Made by a program: the position numbers and the translations under genes. A stretch of DNA of 30,830 nucleotides from Chromera velia (taxonomy: Eukaryota; Sar; Chromeraceae): NCBI GenBank assembly GCA_018398765.1, contig JAHBMJ010000466.1, forward strand, positions 73,820 through 104,649, in the 5' to 3' direction. The notes under the pieces are model-generated. The model was not told the DNA's origin. It worked only from the letters and a program-made list of their open reading frames with translations, and searched no databases. This document shows, in pieces, positions 1 through 12,891 of this stretch; the stretch's first letter is position 1; the number at the start of each line of letters is the position of its first letter.

Positions 1-483
1 GATTCTTTATTACAGAAGACTTTCTTCAGTCAGACGGAGGAATGGGAAGAGAAGAGACCAAAAGGGGAGGGAAAAAGAAACAGGGAATGAGTGACTGGTG
101 CACAGCAAGCGGTCGTCTCGCAAGCAGAAATTTGCAGTACCAGACAAACGCAAAAGTGCACAGAAGCAGATCGACACTCGGAAAGAAAAACCAGCCACGC
201 AACTCATTCATTCACATCACAAATCTTGAAGAAGACCGATGACGACTAGGACACGAGGCTTCGATCCCTCCCTCACTCCGTGCCTGTCTGTCTGTCTGTC
301 TGTCTGTCTGTGCCTATCTTTTTAATGGGTTTACCGCACAAGAGAGCAAAGTCTCAATCTTGACCGGAGAACGAGTCAAGAGAAAGGAACGAAAGGAACC
401 CGGAGGACCGGGGTAGCAACGCTTTCTTTGCCAGTCGAGAGAGAAAGAAAAACACACATGCACACTCACTCTTCGAAACTGAC
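1..483. other. Left-edge sequence, probably intron of the RING/LON gene
   Basis: This stretch follows a minus-strand donor (GT at 483-482, reading gtcagt). I found no exon-like frame with a TGCAG acceptor and no LON motif such as FEPRYR on the minus strand. It holds a (CTGT)n microsatellite at about 285-312. It most likely belongs to the next intron of the RING/LON gene. Confidence 0.5.
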
Positions 484-896
484 CAGGGAAGAGCAGAGGA
501 GCCCCACTGAAGGAAAATAACGGCAAGAGAGATTCTCCTCCGGCTTCACTCGCACGGAGTCGCCAACTCTCTGCCTCTGCATGGAGCATGCAGTCATTCG
601 TACTTGGTCCATCAGTTCATTCCCCGTCTTTCTGTTTGTTTGCCTCTCAGATTGCGTCTCTCCCCGTCGGTTTCTTCACACTTCTCTCACCCAACCTGAC
701 CACGAGCGAGAAAAAGAGAGGCGGACAAAAGGAAACCAAACCAACAGAGAGAACGCAAAACACCAACGTACCTGCTGCCTTTCGTGCCTCTGCCTCCTCT
801 TTCCGTCTCCAGACGGTCAACTCAGGGAACCGGTCTGCATGGAGAACAGAATCAAAGGGGGGACAAAAAGTAAAGACACACACACGGTTCGCAGAA

Positions 897-946
<50 letters not shown>

Positions 947-1829
947 GGAAGAGCGGCAGAGAGAGAGAGAGGGAGAGAGAGATCAGAGAGAGCGAGGCAA
1001 GCAGGCCAAAGAGCGACTGATTACCAAACAGACCGACCAGAGATCATACTGGCCAGCAGTCTGTTGGGAGGGGGGATCCCGCTGAGAGGGGTGCGGCAGA
1101 GGGGGCACTGGGACCGAATGTCCAGAGACTGCACACACTCACTCACTCACGCATTCACTCACTCACTCACTCATGCATTCATTCACGCAGGATGTGCACA
1201 GGTGTGGGGAGGGGGGGGAGGGCGGCATTCGTTTCTTTCTGTCCATCAGTCTGTTGCTTTTTTTTCTTTTTTTCTCTGCGGTCTTTTGAAAGGAGAAAGC
1301 TCCACGGATGCACTCTGATGGATGATTCGCTCTGGTGGACATTCTCTCTCTCTTTCCCCCTCTCTCTCTGTCCAGAAGAATAAAGTACAATGAAGTCATG
1401 CCCAACATGCACGATCTTGTCTTGTGCGTAGACCTGCATACCACGGAAACAGCCTGACTGCCTGACTGACCCTGTGGAGGCACCCATGGCAGAAGTTGTG
1501 TCCGCAGGAAGTCGAGACGGCATCCAACAGAAGTTTCAAGCAGATCTGCAACACAAACGCAGGCAGGACCCATTCATACGCAGACACACACACACACACA
1601 GACACGCACAGAGACAATCCGGAGAGGCAGGCCGCGGCAACTGTTCGACACGAATCTCGGAGACAGGAGAGGACAGAGGGAGGCCTTCACAGCCCCCGGG
1701 GACCGTCACTTCATTCGGTTCGTGCCAAGCTTCCCTCAATGACTGACTGACTGACTGACTGACTGCGCATTCGTACTCCGGAGGGACATCGGGCTCTTCC
1801 TCCTCCTCCAGGTCTGGGGAGGGTCTCAC
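484..1829 (-). CDS. RING finger plus LON-type domain protein (LONRF-like E3 ubiquitin ligase), partial
   Basis: Five minus-strand exons join in frame: 1829-1764, 1545-1471, 1128-1038, 834-772, 576-484. All have GT donors and TGCAG-type acceptors. The first is acidic (five Glu in a row) and ends PPEYECA. The second reads ICLKLL..STSCGHNFCHGCLHR and the third SLDIRSQCPLCRTPL. Together they give a full C3HC4 RING: C-A-I-C, then C-G-H-N-F-C-H-G-C, then C-P-L-C. Next come NRLLASMIS, then DRFPELTVWRRKEEAEARK, a basic helix that often follows the RING in LON-RING proteins. The last exon ends ESLLPLFSFSGAPLLFPG, which resembles the first strand of the LON substrate-binding domain. RING domains recruit E2 enzymes, so the expected role is ubiquitin transfer in the cytosol or nucleus. 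The rest of the LON domain must lie beyond position 1, since no further exon was found in 1-483. The upstream start was not found. RING is near certain; LON is likely but based on about 15 residues. Confidence 0.82.
901..944. repeat. (GA)n microsatellite
   Basis: An uninterrupted AG dinucleotide run of 44 bases, followed by a degenerate GA-rich stretch to about 1000. It lies in the RING/LON intron between the exons at 1038-1128 and 772-834, where it is a (CT)n tract on the coding strand. Long Arg-Glu frames read through it on the plus strand are artefacts. Confidence 0.95.
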
Positions 1830-2998
1830 CTGCACCCAACGTAGGAGAACATAAGAAGAGAAGAGAAGAGAAGGGGCAAACGGAGAGAGAAAAAGAGAGG
1901 GGAGGGCAAGATGTGGCGTGAGTGGAGGGGCGGAGGGATGGAACGAAGAAGAGAGAACAGGAGAAGCGCGGAGGTGAACAGGCTTGCCCCCCATGTCAGG
2001 TTCATCAGGAGCCCTCCGGATGAGTGCATGAAGGCCCGCTTGCGACTCCAGGCAGACAGCAAGAGATACAGAAACGAAGGCGGGCACGGAGTGAGGAAGG
2101 AAGGGAGGAGACGGACTTGCGAGTCACTCATTTGTGGTTCGAGTCTCGCTCGCGCCTTTCACAAGACCTTCTTCCGCCGCCTTCTCAGCAGTCAGTATAG
2201 AAGATACCCTAAAATACAAGGTCCTGCAATTCAGGGAAAGCACCCTTATGTCTGTATGCCTCCGCAAACCTCCACTGTGAGCGTCTGTAACCACAACCGT
2301 TGTTCTGCCTAGGCGAGAGAGAGAGAGTGCACGGAGCCTCAAGGCGCGAAGCGTGCAGAGGAACGACCGTCAAGAGCGAGACAGAGTCACGTGTCGTCAA
2401 TATGCAAAGGCAGGAGAGAATCAAAGCCGTCCTGTGTACACCATTTCCTGTCTTGTGCTATAGCTACATATCGTCCGCCTGCATGCCTATCGGTCAAGCC
2501 ATGCATATAAGAATCCCGGAAAGTCCATTATAAGACAGAATTTGGCCCATAAAAGCGAAAACTGTGTCTGTCTTAATTTAAGTGCCCCGGCCGGCCGATG
2601 TGGCCGTTGCACAACGGGTTGCGCGCGGCCGCTTGCTCGAATTTTTTTTTGTTTAATTTGGATCGCGCGATCCTCTCCTCGTCTCCTTCGCGTCAGCTCT
2701 CTGCCGTCTTTTCTGTCCTCACTGCACGTACGAAGGGCTGCCGTGACTTCAATATACGTAAGGATCAAAGACGGGCGAAGGCTTTGTATTGAGACGATCC
2801 ATCTCCGGGTGCTTTGAGAGAGTCGGGGTGTGTTTGTCTCTCTTTTCGCACTGAAGAGGCGAAATTGTTTCCTGTGTTCACAGGCTTCTTTTTTCGGTCG
2901 GGTGTTGATTCATTTTCTCCCCCTCCATCGTTCCTTGACCTTCTTTCACGGAGAAACACTCTGTGGTGGTGCAGAAGTAAGGTAAACTAAGCTTCGAA
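1830..2998. promoter_or_regulatory. Divergent spacer between the RING/LON gene and the plastid-protein gene
   Basis: The RING/LON gene runs leftwards and the next gene rightwards, so this 1.17-kb interval should hold the 5' exons of the former and the promoters of both. Two minus-strand stretches have weak coding character, around 2060-1950 and 2195-2130, but neither gives a phase-compatible splice to the acidic exon at 1829. The right half is a GC-rich patch (about 2580-2640) followed by poly-T and pyrimidine-rich sequence, as expected of an upstream and 5' UTR region. No TATA box or initiator could be assigned with confidence. Confidence 0.45.
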
Positions 2999-5900
2999 AT
3001 GGTAGTAAGTAAAGTTGTTGCTGCAGGAGGCTTATTGGCCGCCGCAGTAAAGGCATTTTCACCCGGTCGGCTGAGCAGGCCCAACTTGGGTTTTGGTGTT
3101 TCCGTCTCCAACGGAGGGGGCTCGCTTCTCTCGAGACGAGGAAGAAGTTGGACTCCGGTGAGTTCCAGGGAAGTGGAACAATGGGACAGAAGGGCTAGAT
3201 ACCCTTGTGGCGAGTTATACTGCTCTTGTGGTGAAAGAACACTGCAGGTGCCTTCGTTCTTTTTTTTCTTTTTCCCGTCTCGGTGCGCGTCTCGTCTCTT
3301 GTCTGTTCCTTTCTTCTTCGCTCTCTTCCAGTCGCATTTGAGAATCAGTTTGCTTATCCTCTATTTTCTCTGCTGTTTTGCTTTCAGGATGGAGACGAGG
3401 TGACGTTCACAGTGTTGAGAGATTCCGAGCCAACAAAGGAGTCCGTCTCCCTCACCGATGAGGAGACCTTGGCAGATGCAGAGTTGGAATTGGAGGGCAA
3501 CATCCGTCAGTCTCCTCAGCCTGCCTTTCTGAGGTCGTTCATACGAGGAAGGAAAGGGGCGGCATAAAGGATCAAGGGGCTTTCGATGGATGCCTCTCTC
3601 TGTTGTCGTGTGTCCCCCCTTCGAGGAGAATAGTTTGGCCTTTGTCTTCCTATATATGTCTTTCTTTTCTTTCTCCTTTGCACCGCGTTTCCTTCGCCCT
3701 TCCTGGCAACCACCTAAGCTTGGGCAGGTGTTTTCGATTCTCTCCGTTTACTCTATGGCCGCAAACCTCCCCCCCTTCTGATCTGTTTGAGCTAAGGTCA
3801 CCCAGACCACAACAAAAACAAAACAACAGCAATGTGTGCCCTTTTTACGTCCGCCGTCTCCCCTCCCACCAAGCACTTCCGTTCTTAACGGCTTCATCGC
3901 TCAATAATCCATCTGACACACAAAGTGACTGAATGCATCGATCGTGTGTGTGTGAGAGAGAGCAGATGACAAGTACGACATGGAGGCGAAGAAGGACGCG
4001 GGGTTCGACGCCTTCATGGAGGGATTGGTGAAGTCCTCCGAATACGGTCTGCCTCCTGAGGGACTTGAATTTTTGGACCAGGCCGACAGGGAGGCCTACA
4101 TGGAGGGATTGGGGGTCGTGCAGAGCAAAACTGCAGAGTGGAACAAACAGGTCTCTCCAGATGGAGGACCCAAGTCCATCACAGACAGCTCAGGTGGGAC
4201 AGAACAGAAAAGAGAAGACTAGAGACACAACTAACGGCGGCATGCGTTCTTTTTTCCTTCATCTGCTTCCCTGCGGTCCCCCTTTCTGCCTCCTTTCACT
4301 TTTCCTTCCTTCTTTCAGTCCTTCCTTTCCCTCCCTCATTCAAACCTCCTTTGTTTCCTTCCTCTCTAAGTGCCGTTACGCTACTCGTGGTTGGAGAAAG
4401 AATTTCTAAGAATGAAGGTGTTGAGGGTCGCACGTGCGTCTGCATGCACAGGCAGGGGACGTGTGTTTGCTTATGCGTGTCTCTGCCTGCCAACTGAGCC
4501 ACCTACCCACCTTACCTGCCTGCCTGGCTGTATGTGTGTCCGTGTGCAGGTGAGGAGATGCAGGAGGTGCTTGAAGTTTCGTGAAGTTTCATACAGGCTT
4601 CTTGATGAAGCTTTGATTAATACTTCTCTGTGCAGGTGAGGAGGTGGAGGAGGTGCTGGACGACGAGCAGGCAGAGCACGGCGTGATCCCCGTGCCTGCG
4701 TGGACGCAGCCCGGGTGCATCATCTCCTTCTTCAACGAGACAGCGCCCTACGTTATCAGCAGGTGGCAAATCATGAGACCGGTAGGTCGGTAGGTCGATC
4801 ATCTGTCTATGTGAGTGTGTTGTGGGTCTGCCAGCTGGAGTGCTCCTCCGTCCGTTCGTTCGAAGAAAGTCTGTGCTCAGTCATCGTGTTGAGCCAGACG
4901 CTTTGGCAAGGAGAGAGTCGAAAAAGAAGCACGGCACTGGAATGTTCGGGACGGCATTTTGGTCCAATCTGCGAAAATGTATGGAGGACTTTGAGTCATC
5001 TGAGAGGAGACAGACGTAGGAGAAAATGTACAGTTTTGGTTTGACTCGGTCTGTCTGACTGCAGCTGAACGTGAGGACAGGAAGGGTTCTTCCTGAAAGC
5101 CTGTTTGCAAAATTCCTTGTGTATTTCTCCCTTCTAGACTGGCTCCCTCTCTTTCGTTGATTCATACCTTGGTTTTACCCGGCTTTGTTTGTCTGACTGC
5201 AGCTGATCGTGAAGGCCTCTACAGCGCAACAATTTTCGGAAATTGTATGCCTTTTTTTTTTAGATTTGCTGACATTCACTGGAAGCACTCTCGATGAATA
5301 ATTCTTTTTACTATGACTGCAGCTGAATGTGAAGGATGGTGCGATGTTGGTGAGGAGGGTGAGTGACGAGGAGTTCAACAAGATCGGGAAAGAGCAACCA
5401 CGCGTGTTCGTCAAGATGGCCAAGAGCGTGGATGAAATCAACGTACGTACGTACGTGGAATTGTTTTCTCGATGGATTGGCTGATTGATCAGTGTTTGTG
5501 AAGACAGCCAGAACAGTCGATGAAATAAATAGTGACTTTCTGTAGGTCGGGAGGCAATGAAGGGAAGTAGGGAGGTGATAGGAAAAGGAGATGACAGTCG
5601 AACAAAGAAACAACGCCGCAGTCAAACAAAAAACCATGGAGGGAAACCGGATGTCTGTTAGGAGACCGCATGTCCGTCACGACACAGTGGGAAGTAGGTT
5701 GAGCTTTTTTCCCTTCTCTGAAAGCATAGATACATCCAGCTTTCTTCCCTTCGGCCATGGATTATCTGTCCAACAATGCACCGCACTTCATCGAAGTCCC
5801 ACTCTGATCGCAGAGGCTTCCTTTTGTCCTTCATCTGGACAAAAAACAAAGGGTGCGTTGAGGAACATCAGTTTGTTTGTGTATGTGTGTGTGTGTGTGT

Positions 5901-7703
5901 GCCTGCAGAATCTGCGGAAGAAGGGCGCCTCCCAGGCAGACCTCGAGAATCAAATGGCGGAGATGGACAAAATGACTGATGAGGCCATCGCAGCGACTGC
6001 ACGTCCCTTCCGAGAGGCGTCGTTTTTCTCTGAATTTCCTGAATTGGCCATTCTTCGTGTCGACAGACTGTTCAACCAGAACACGCAGAGATTCATCTGG
6101 GGATCGGAGGTTGGTTGGGTGGTCTGTCTGTTTGGATGTCTGTCTGTCTGTCTGTCGGATTTTGACTCTTTCTTTCTTCCTTTCTCCTCTCTTTCTTTCT
6201 TACCTCTCTTTTTTCTTTCTTTATCTCTCTTTCGTTGCTTTTTTCCGTGATTCCTTCCTTGCTTCCTTCCCGATCTGTTCGTTTGTCTCTAATGTTTCTT
6301 TCTCGCAATGACTCGCTTCTCCTCTCCTCCCCTCTATCTGTGTCTGCAGACGAAGCGCACTCACTGGCTGCTGACGGAGGGTCTCCCCAATTTGATGGAG
6401 GCCGACAAGCAACTCCATCACAAGTTGAAGCTGGAGGCCGCCAAGAGAAAGGCAGACCCAAACTACCAAATCAAACCCAAGTCTCTCCAGGAAGACGACG
6501 AAGACGATCAAGACCCTCATGACATCCCCTACACAAACTTCGCCTTCCAGAGGGCTAGCTCAAAACTTTTCCTTCAGGAGCCGTTCTGGGAACAGGTCAG
6601 ACAGACACGCAGAGCGTTTAAAGCTTGTCCTCTCTTGTTCGTATTTTATTTTTCTTGTTGCTGTTTTCCCCGACCCTCGCTCTCATTCGCGCCAGTCAGA
6701 TTCTCTCTCTTTCTATGATGATCACTATCGAAAGGGTCCTGATCTTTTTCGTTTTCCCTGCATGCGAGCAACTTCCGTGTTTTGCCCAAGTTTGCCCTCG
6801 TGAATGTTCCTTCCCGCCTGCACACAGGTGTGCGCAACTCCTTTGAGACTTCTTCTTATTCCGATGTGCATAGAAACAAATTCTCCCACGCCCCCGAACC
6901 CATGTCTCCTCTCTATCTATCTCCATGATCAACCGACCCCCGGCTCCCCCTGTCCCTGTGCCCTGAATTACATTGCAGCCCGGCCCTGTCGGACTTGAGA
7001 GGCTGGAGACCTTCCACGGCTTCTTCCCCACAATGGGGGTCTCAAAGAAAGACCTCGGCTTGGCGGGCTACCTGACCAAGTACCCGAACCCTGCCATTCC
7101 CCTCAACCATATGAAGATCTTCTCAGAGATCGAGACTATGTACTTCGATAATGTGCGTCAGTCTTCGTGGTCGGGTGGTTTCTGTATGATTTGTTCTCTT
7201 GTCTTGTCGTGTGACTCAAAGAGAAAGGAAAGAAAAATGAAAAAGAAGTCAGATAGTCTGTCTGGCCGAAGGGATAGTGTGTTCAGACAGAGAGACAGGC
7301 CAAAGGAAAAGGAAGGGAGGCTGTGCATTCATGTCTATGAAAGACACCGAGCAAATGAGGCAGACAGAAGCAGCACTGTGCGTCAAAAAGGCCTTCTCGC
7401 CCCCAAGAAGGAAGAAGACAGTCACACGGCAGATGGGAAGCACATCTAGCGTCTGTGTGTGCAGAACATCTCCGCCTATCTGTCGACATTCGTCTATCTG
7501 TGATGCATGCTGCCTTCAAATGAGGGAAAACGGACAGAACAAAAAAGAAGAGAAGAAAACCACACTGTCCTTTGCTCTCCCTCTCTGTTCTTTGTGCAGG
7601 GATTCCGTCCTTATCGGTTCCAGCTGCTGCTTCGTGTTCTCATGATCTGGTACAAGATCGTGCTGCAGGTCTGTGTCGTCTCCCTGTGCCTGCCTGCCTG
7701 CCT

Positions 7704-7769
<66 letters not shown>

Positions 7770-8809
7770 CTTTTTGACGGGGGCTGTGTTTTCTGTTGGG
7801 GGGCGCCTGGATCGCTGATCAGTAAAGAATTAATCTTTGATGTGGTGTCTGTCTGTCCTTTCTCTGCTGCCCCCCCTGTTGTGTTTCCCCTTCTCTCCTT
7901 CAAGTCTTCCCACCCGTTTTCCTCCTTGTCCCTGTTTCTATCCTCCACGATCCCTTTCCCTTCTGTCCTGATGCTGCAGCAAGCCTGGATAAGCGAGCAG
8001 GGCATGATGGACCCCTACTTGGACGCCGCCAGCAGCTACAGGGTTGAGCTGAAGGGCCTGAACTCGGAGTTCAATCTGACAGACCCCCGAATTCGTGAGA
8101 CGATTGAGAGAGGAGACCTCGAGAGAATCGGGGAGATCCTCACTCTCGGCCAGTCTCGGGTGTACCAGAAGGAGAAGGAGCCCCCGACTGCAGAGGAAAT
8201 CAAAATGTTCAGAAAATACCTCGAGAGACAAGGAAGCCCGGAGGCCGCACAGCTGACCGACGAGCAGATCAAGGATCAACTGGTGGAACTAGACATGAAT
8301 GTGCAATTGAATGATGCCGTGATCGAGAGTCCTCTACGGTTGGTTACTGGGCGGTCGAAATGAAGGAATTATACGCTTGCTTCCACGCAGACAGATAGAC
8401 AGAAGAAAAGAAGACATTTCTTTTCCGTCTCCGCAGAGGGTTTGCGTGTGCCTCCCTGCCCCCACTGTGGTCCTAATATTAGCCGGGCTGTGTGTTCACG
8501 CATTCTAGTGTAGTGGTCTCGGTGCCGCGCCTTTTATTGGATCTCGCCCCTTGGACCTCTTTTTCTCTTCACCTCTTCTCTTTTCTGATTCTTTGATGTC
8601 TTGATTGTCTGCATCTCTATTTCCCTCCCTGCAGCCCCCGTTTCACCAGCATGGACCTGGAGACGAACCGCAACCCGGAGGACGCCATGGGACCTGTAGA
8701 CTCTATTGACGTCACGCTGAGTGACATCTCCTCTTTGGACATTTACGGAGAGAACAACACTTGGGTGTACGACATTGTGCCCTCAACTGTGTCAGAGGTC
8801 AGTCGGCAG

Positions 8810-8851
<42 letters not shown>

Positions 8852-9518
8852 GACAGAGAGAGGCACAAAGAGAGCCGATGCAGAGGCATCGATCGAAACG
8901 GTCAGGCAGGAGACAGGGAGCAATTTTCATTTCCCCCCCCCCCCCAAATTCCCCACAAGAATCTACTCCCCCCTTCCTGTACCCACACCATACCCTTCTT
9001 AATTGATCTATCCCCTTTCTTTCTCTCCCTCCCTCCCTGCTCCTGTCTGTCTGCAGCCTGCGGACCCTAACTGGATGCTGACGCGATACCCCGCCCTGAT
9101 GGGGCCCAACTCGGGACCTGAGTGGGCGGCCATGCACATGCTGGACTCGATGGTCAGTCAGTCAGTCAGGGTGTGCAGAGAGGTCGGGAGAGAGGTAGAG
9201 AGAGAAGTCAGCCTGTGATTGAGAGAGTGAGGACGGGTACGTGTCCGGCAGTCCTACTAAGCTTAGTTCACCCAACCACCCACCGACCCTTTGTGTGTTT
9301 GAGTCCCCCACGCCGTCCAAATGAACCGCCCATGAAGGAACGGAACTGTTTTTTTTTTTTTCCCTGCTGCTGGGTGTCTGCCCTTCCCTCCCCATAGTGC
9401 AGTCAGCAGGGCCAGAGGAGATCCTGTAAGTATCTGAAAGATCTACTTGCAATATGCATGCGTGTCTAGACGCCTTGCAAGGCCTGCGGGCGGGTGGGTG
9501 CACATCCATCCCTTCCCN

Positions 9519-9552
<34 letters not shown>

Positions 9553-11409
9553 GACAGAGAGAGGCACAAAGAGAGCCGATGCAGAGGCATCGATCGAAAC
9601 GGTCAGGCAGGAGACAGGGAGCAATTTTCATTTCCCCCCCCCCCCCAAATTCCCCACAAGAATCTACTCCCCCCTTCCTGTACCCACACCATACCCTTCT
9701 TAATTGATCTATCCCCTTTCTTTCTCTCCCTCCCTCCCTGCTCCTGTCTGTCTGCAGCCTGCGGACCCTAACTGGATGCTGACGCGATACCCCGCCCTGA
9801 TGGGGCCCAACTCGGGACCTGAGTGGGCGGCCATGCACATGCTGGACTCGATGGTCAGTCAGTCAGTCAGGGTGTGCAGAGAGGTCGGGAGAGAGGTAGA
9901 GAGAGAAGTCAGCCTGTGATTGAGAGAGTGAGGACGGGTACGTGTCCGGCAGTCCTACTAAGCTTAGTTCACCCAACCACCCACCGACCCTTTGTGTGTT
10001 TGAGTCCCCCACGCCGTCCAAATGAACCGCCCATGAAGGAACGGAACTGTTTTTTTTTTTTTCCCTGCTGCTGGGTGTCTGCCCTTCCCTCCCCATAGTG
10101 CAGTCAGCAGGGCCAGAGGAGATCCTGTAAGTATCTGAAAGATCTACTTGCAATATGCATGCGTGTCTAGACGCCTTGCAAGGCCTGCGGGCGGGTGGGT
10201 GCACATCCATCCCTTCCCTTCCCTTATCTTCCCTTCCCCCTCTCTTCATTCCCTTCCTGCAGGTCGGCAACGGAGCAGCGAAGAGCCCGTGGCTCAAGAT
10301 GACCAAGGAGGACGGGTCTCTTCGGTTCAAGAAGCAAGACGTGAGTGCGGGGAGAGAGCGGGAGGGAGGGGAGCGGGTCGACGGATAGACGGGCACATCA
10401 GAAGAGGGTGCAGAAAGTGGTGAAGCGATCCGGTTTGAAGTTGGTCCGGTACATTATTTTGAAAGGCATTTTATTTTCTCTTTCAGCTGTTTCTTTTCGA
10501 AAATTGTCCTTTTGTTGGATCTATGCATGCATTTTTTCCGTTTTTTTCTCCTCTGCTCCAGTAAGCTCCTCCCTCATTCCTTCTGATTCCTTCGATCCTC
10601 CTGCAGGATCTGCTGAGATGTCTGGATGAGAAGTGGGAAGGCGTCCTGCAGGACATGAGGGTTCCTGTCTATGAGGTGAGTGAGGGGGGGGAATGGGACG
10701 TTTGCCGTGGGCTTCCTTCATCCTATGCTGTAGTTCTTTTTTTCTGTCCTCTTGCTCGCGGGCCTGATTCAGTTTTTCCACTCTCTCCACAAGGCCGGCT
10801 GTCCGTCCGCCTTCATCTCTTGTCGCTCAGTTTTCTTTGCATGACAGCTGTTTCTTTGAATTGCACACATTGTGGTGCTTGTGTTGCTTGCCTGCAGGGA
10901 GTGGGGGATATTGTGACTCTGAAGAGAATGAAGAGGAAGTACAAGACCGGGCAGATCGTGCGGTCCTACAAGGTCACGTTGACACCCCACTACCTGACCT
11001 GGATGATGGGGTCTCTTGGGTGCCATCTGCTGGGAGGACTGCAGGCTCGAGATGCAGCCACACACGTGGCACGGGAAATGTTCGGGCTGGGGCCTGAGGA
11101 GGTTCGTCATCATTTTCTCTCTTTGCTTCTCTCTCTGCCTTTCGATCTGTATTTGGGTGTGTGTGAGTATGTGCAGTTGTTTTCGTACAGAGACAAGAAA
11201 GGTTCAGCCAGAAATGGCTTGGGGAAAGAGGGTTTGGTTGAACGGGAACCGCTTCTGACCTTCCCTCTCCTCTTCGTTGTGTGTCTGGTGGTTCATTGGG
11301 ACGGTTCGGGGCTGTCCCGCTTGCAGTCATTTCAGTGCGAATGGGATGGACCCTGACCTCTGTGTGTGTGTGTGTGTGTGTGTGTGCGTTTGTGTATGTG
11401 TGTGTGAGT

Positions 11410-11454
<45 letters not shown>

Positions 11455-12795
11455 AATGCAGGAAATTGGAGACGCTCAGTTTGCAGACATGCTTCTGGAC
11501 AGGAGAGTTTTCAGACAGATCAGAAAGAAGATGCTTCCCAAGAAGGTAAGTAGTGAGTCTGTGTGAGAGAGGGGCCGTGAGAGAGGGAGCCTGCTCGCGG
11601 GCGTGCGTCAAACCGTCTGTCTGGTTTCAACATTTTGTCCTTCTGGGTAGGTGGAAAGGAAGTGGAAAGGAGCGAACGACTGATTTGCTCGAGCGCCTTT
11701 CAAAAGTCCTTTTTTTGTCGCCTTTTGCGACGTTCTGCAACCCTGCCCGTCCCTCATCTCCGCTCGTTCCCTTCTTTTTCACTGACTTGCCTTGCCACGC
11801 AAAGCCACACGTACATCGTTTTGGACGGACATCTCAGATGATCTGATCTGTCTGACTTTCTGCTGTGAATCAATCTGTCGACGCTCTCTTTTCTCCCTTT
11901 CTTGCTTGCAGGAACGGCTCTTGAAGGACGACACGATCTATAATGAGATCACAAAGGTCGATTGGTGGGGACTCGCTCTGTGTGTGTATGTATGTGTGTG
12001 AGAGAGAGTGAGAAAGGGAAGGTATGATATGTGCAGGGATTCGTCTCGTATTCATTAGTCGAGTTGCTGGTGCATTGAATAGAGGGGATCGAAGACAGAA
12101 TCCATTTAGACACGGATCCATTCACGAGTTGGAATGGAACCACGAGCTTTCCTTCAAGCGTTTTGGATCATAGAGTCTTTTCTCCCGTTCATCTTTGGGT
12201 GTGATTCCGCACATAATAAGACCAGGCCCAAAAATAACAAAACCGAAACAGCGTGTCACGATCAAAGAGAAGCGAAGAGAAGTGTAGCAGCAGGCTCACT
12301 GTCGATCCACTTTCCTTCTTTCCCTCTCTCTTTCTAATCTCCCCCCCCCTTCCCGCCCTTTCATCTCCTTTCTTCCCTCCAGGTTCTCGAGGTCGCCCTC
12401 AACTTCGCCCCTGCTCAGAGACCACCCGACCCTCTCGCACTGGCTGGACAGATCTCGAACATCCTTTTCGTCGTTCAGGGAAAGTCAGTCAGGCAGGCAG
12501 GCAGTAAGTGGGTGGGTGAGTGAGAGGTATGCGGTCAAAGCTGGAGAGACCGAAAAGGGGCGGGGGGGGGGGTCCTCTCCTTCAACGAAAGCAAAACCCT
12601 GACTGACTCAAGGGATCGAACAGAGCGCTAGCGTGTGCGGTCCGGGTGACGAGTAAGAAACAAGAAGAGAAGATGTGCATTCGATCACAGCCATTCATTT
12701 TGGCATGCACTGATTAATGCACCAGGACTGCGAGAGGAAACGGTGTCTTGTTTGTGTCGGATTTTCGTCTGCGTGTGTGTGTATGTGTGTGAGTG

Positions 12796-12847
<52 letters not shown>

Positions 12848-12853
12848 TGTGTN

Positions 12854-12891
<38 letters not shown>

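Noticed and set aside
581-1318. 245-codon plus-strand open frame rich in Arg-Glu and His-Thr
   Set aside because: It reads through a (GA)n microsatellite and lies antisense to well-supported RING exons.
2118-2165. tRNA-like T-loop sequence (GGTTCGAGTC)
   Set aside because: The flanking bases do not form a five-base T stem, and no anticodon or D arm fits upstream.
1950-2195. Minus-strand frames (HSSGGLLMNLTWG; AEKAAEEGLVKGASET) as upstream exons of the RING gene
   Set aside because: They have no TGCAG acceptor and no donor in a phase compatible with the exon at 1829. One may be real, but it cannot be supported.
3506-3567. Plastid-protein gene ending at the TAA at 3565-3567 as a two-exon 112-residue protein
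   Set aside because: A gtcagt donor at 3506 joins in phase to exon 3 (HDKYDMEAKKDAG), and the whole 23-exon frame then closes. The short form is at most an intron-retention product.
9398-9425. Possible microexon ending at a strong donor (cctgtaagt) with AG sites upstream, also at 10099-10126 in the second copy
   Set aside because: All acceptor choices give lengths of 16, 19, 23 or 28 bases, none a multiple of three, while exons 12 and 13 are both phase 0. Including it breaks the good frame of exon 13.
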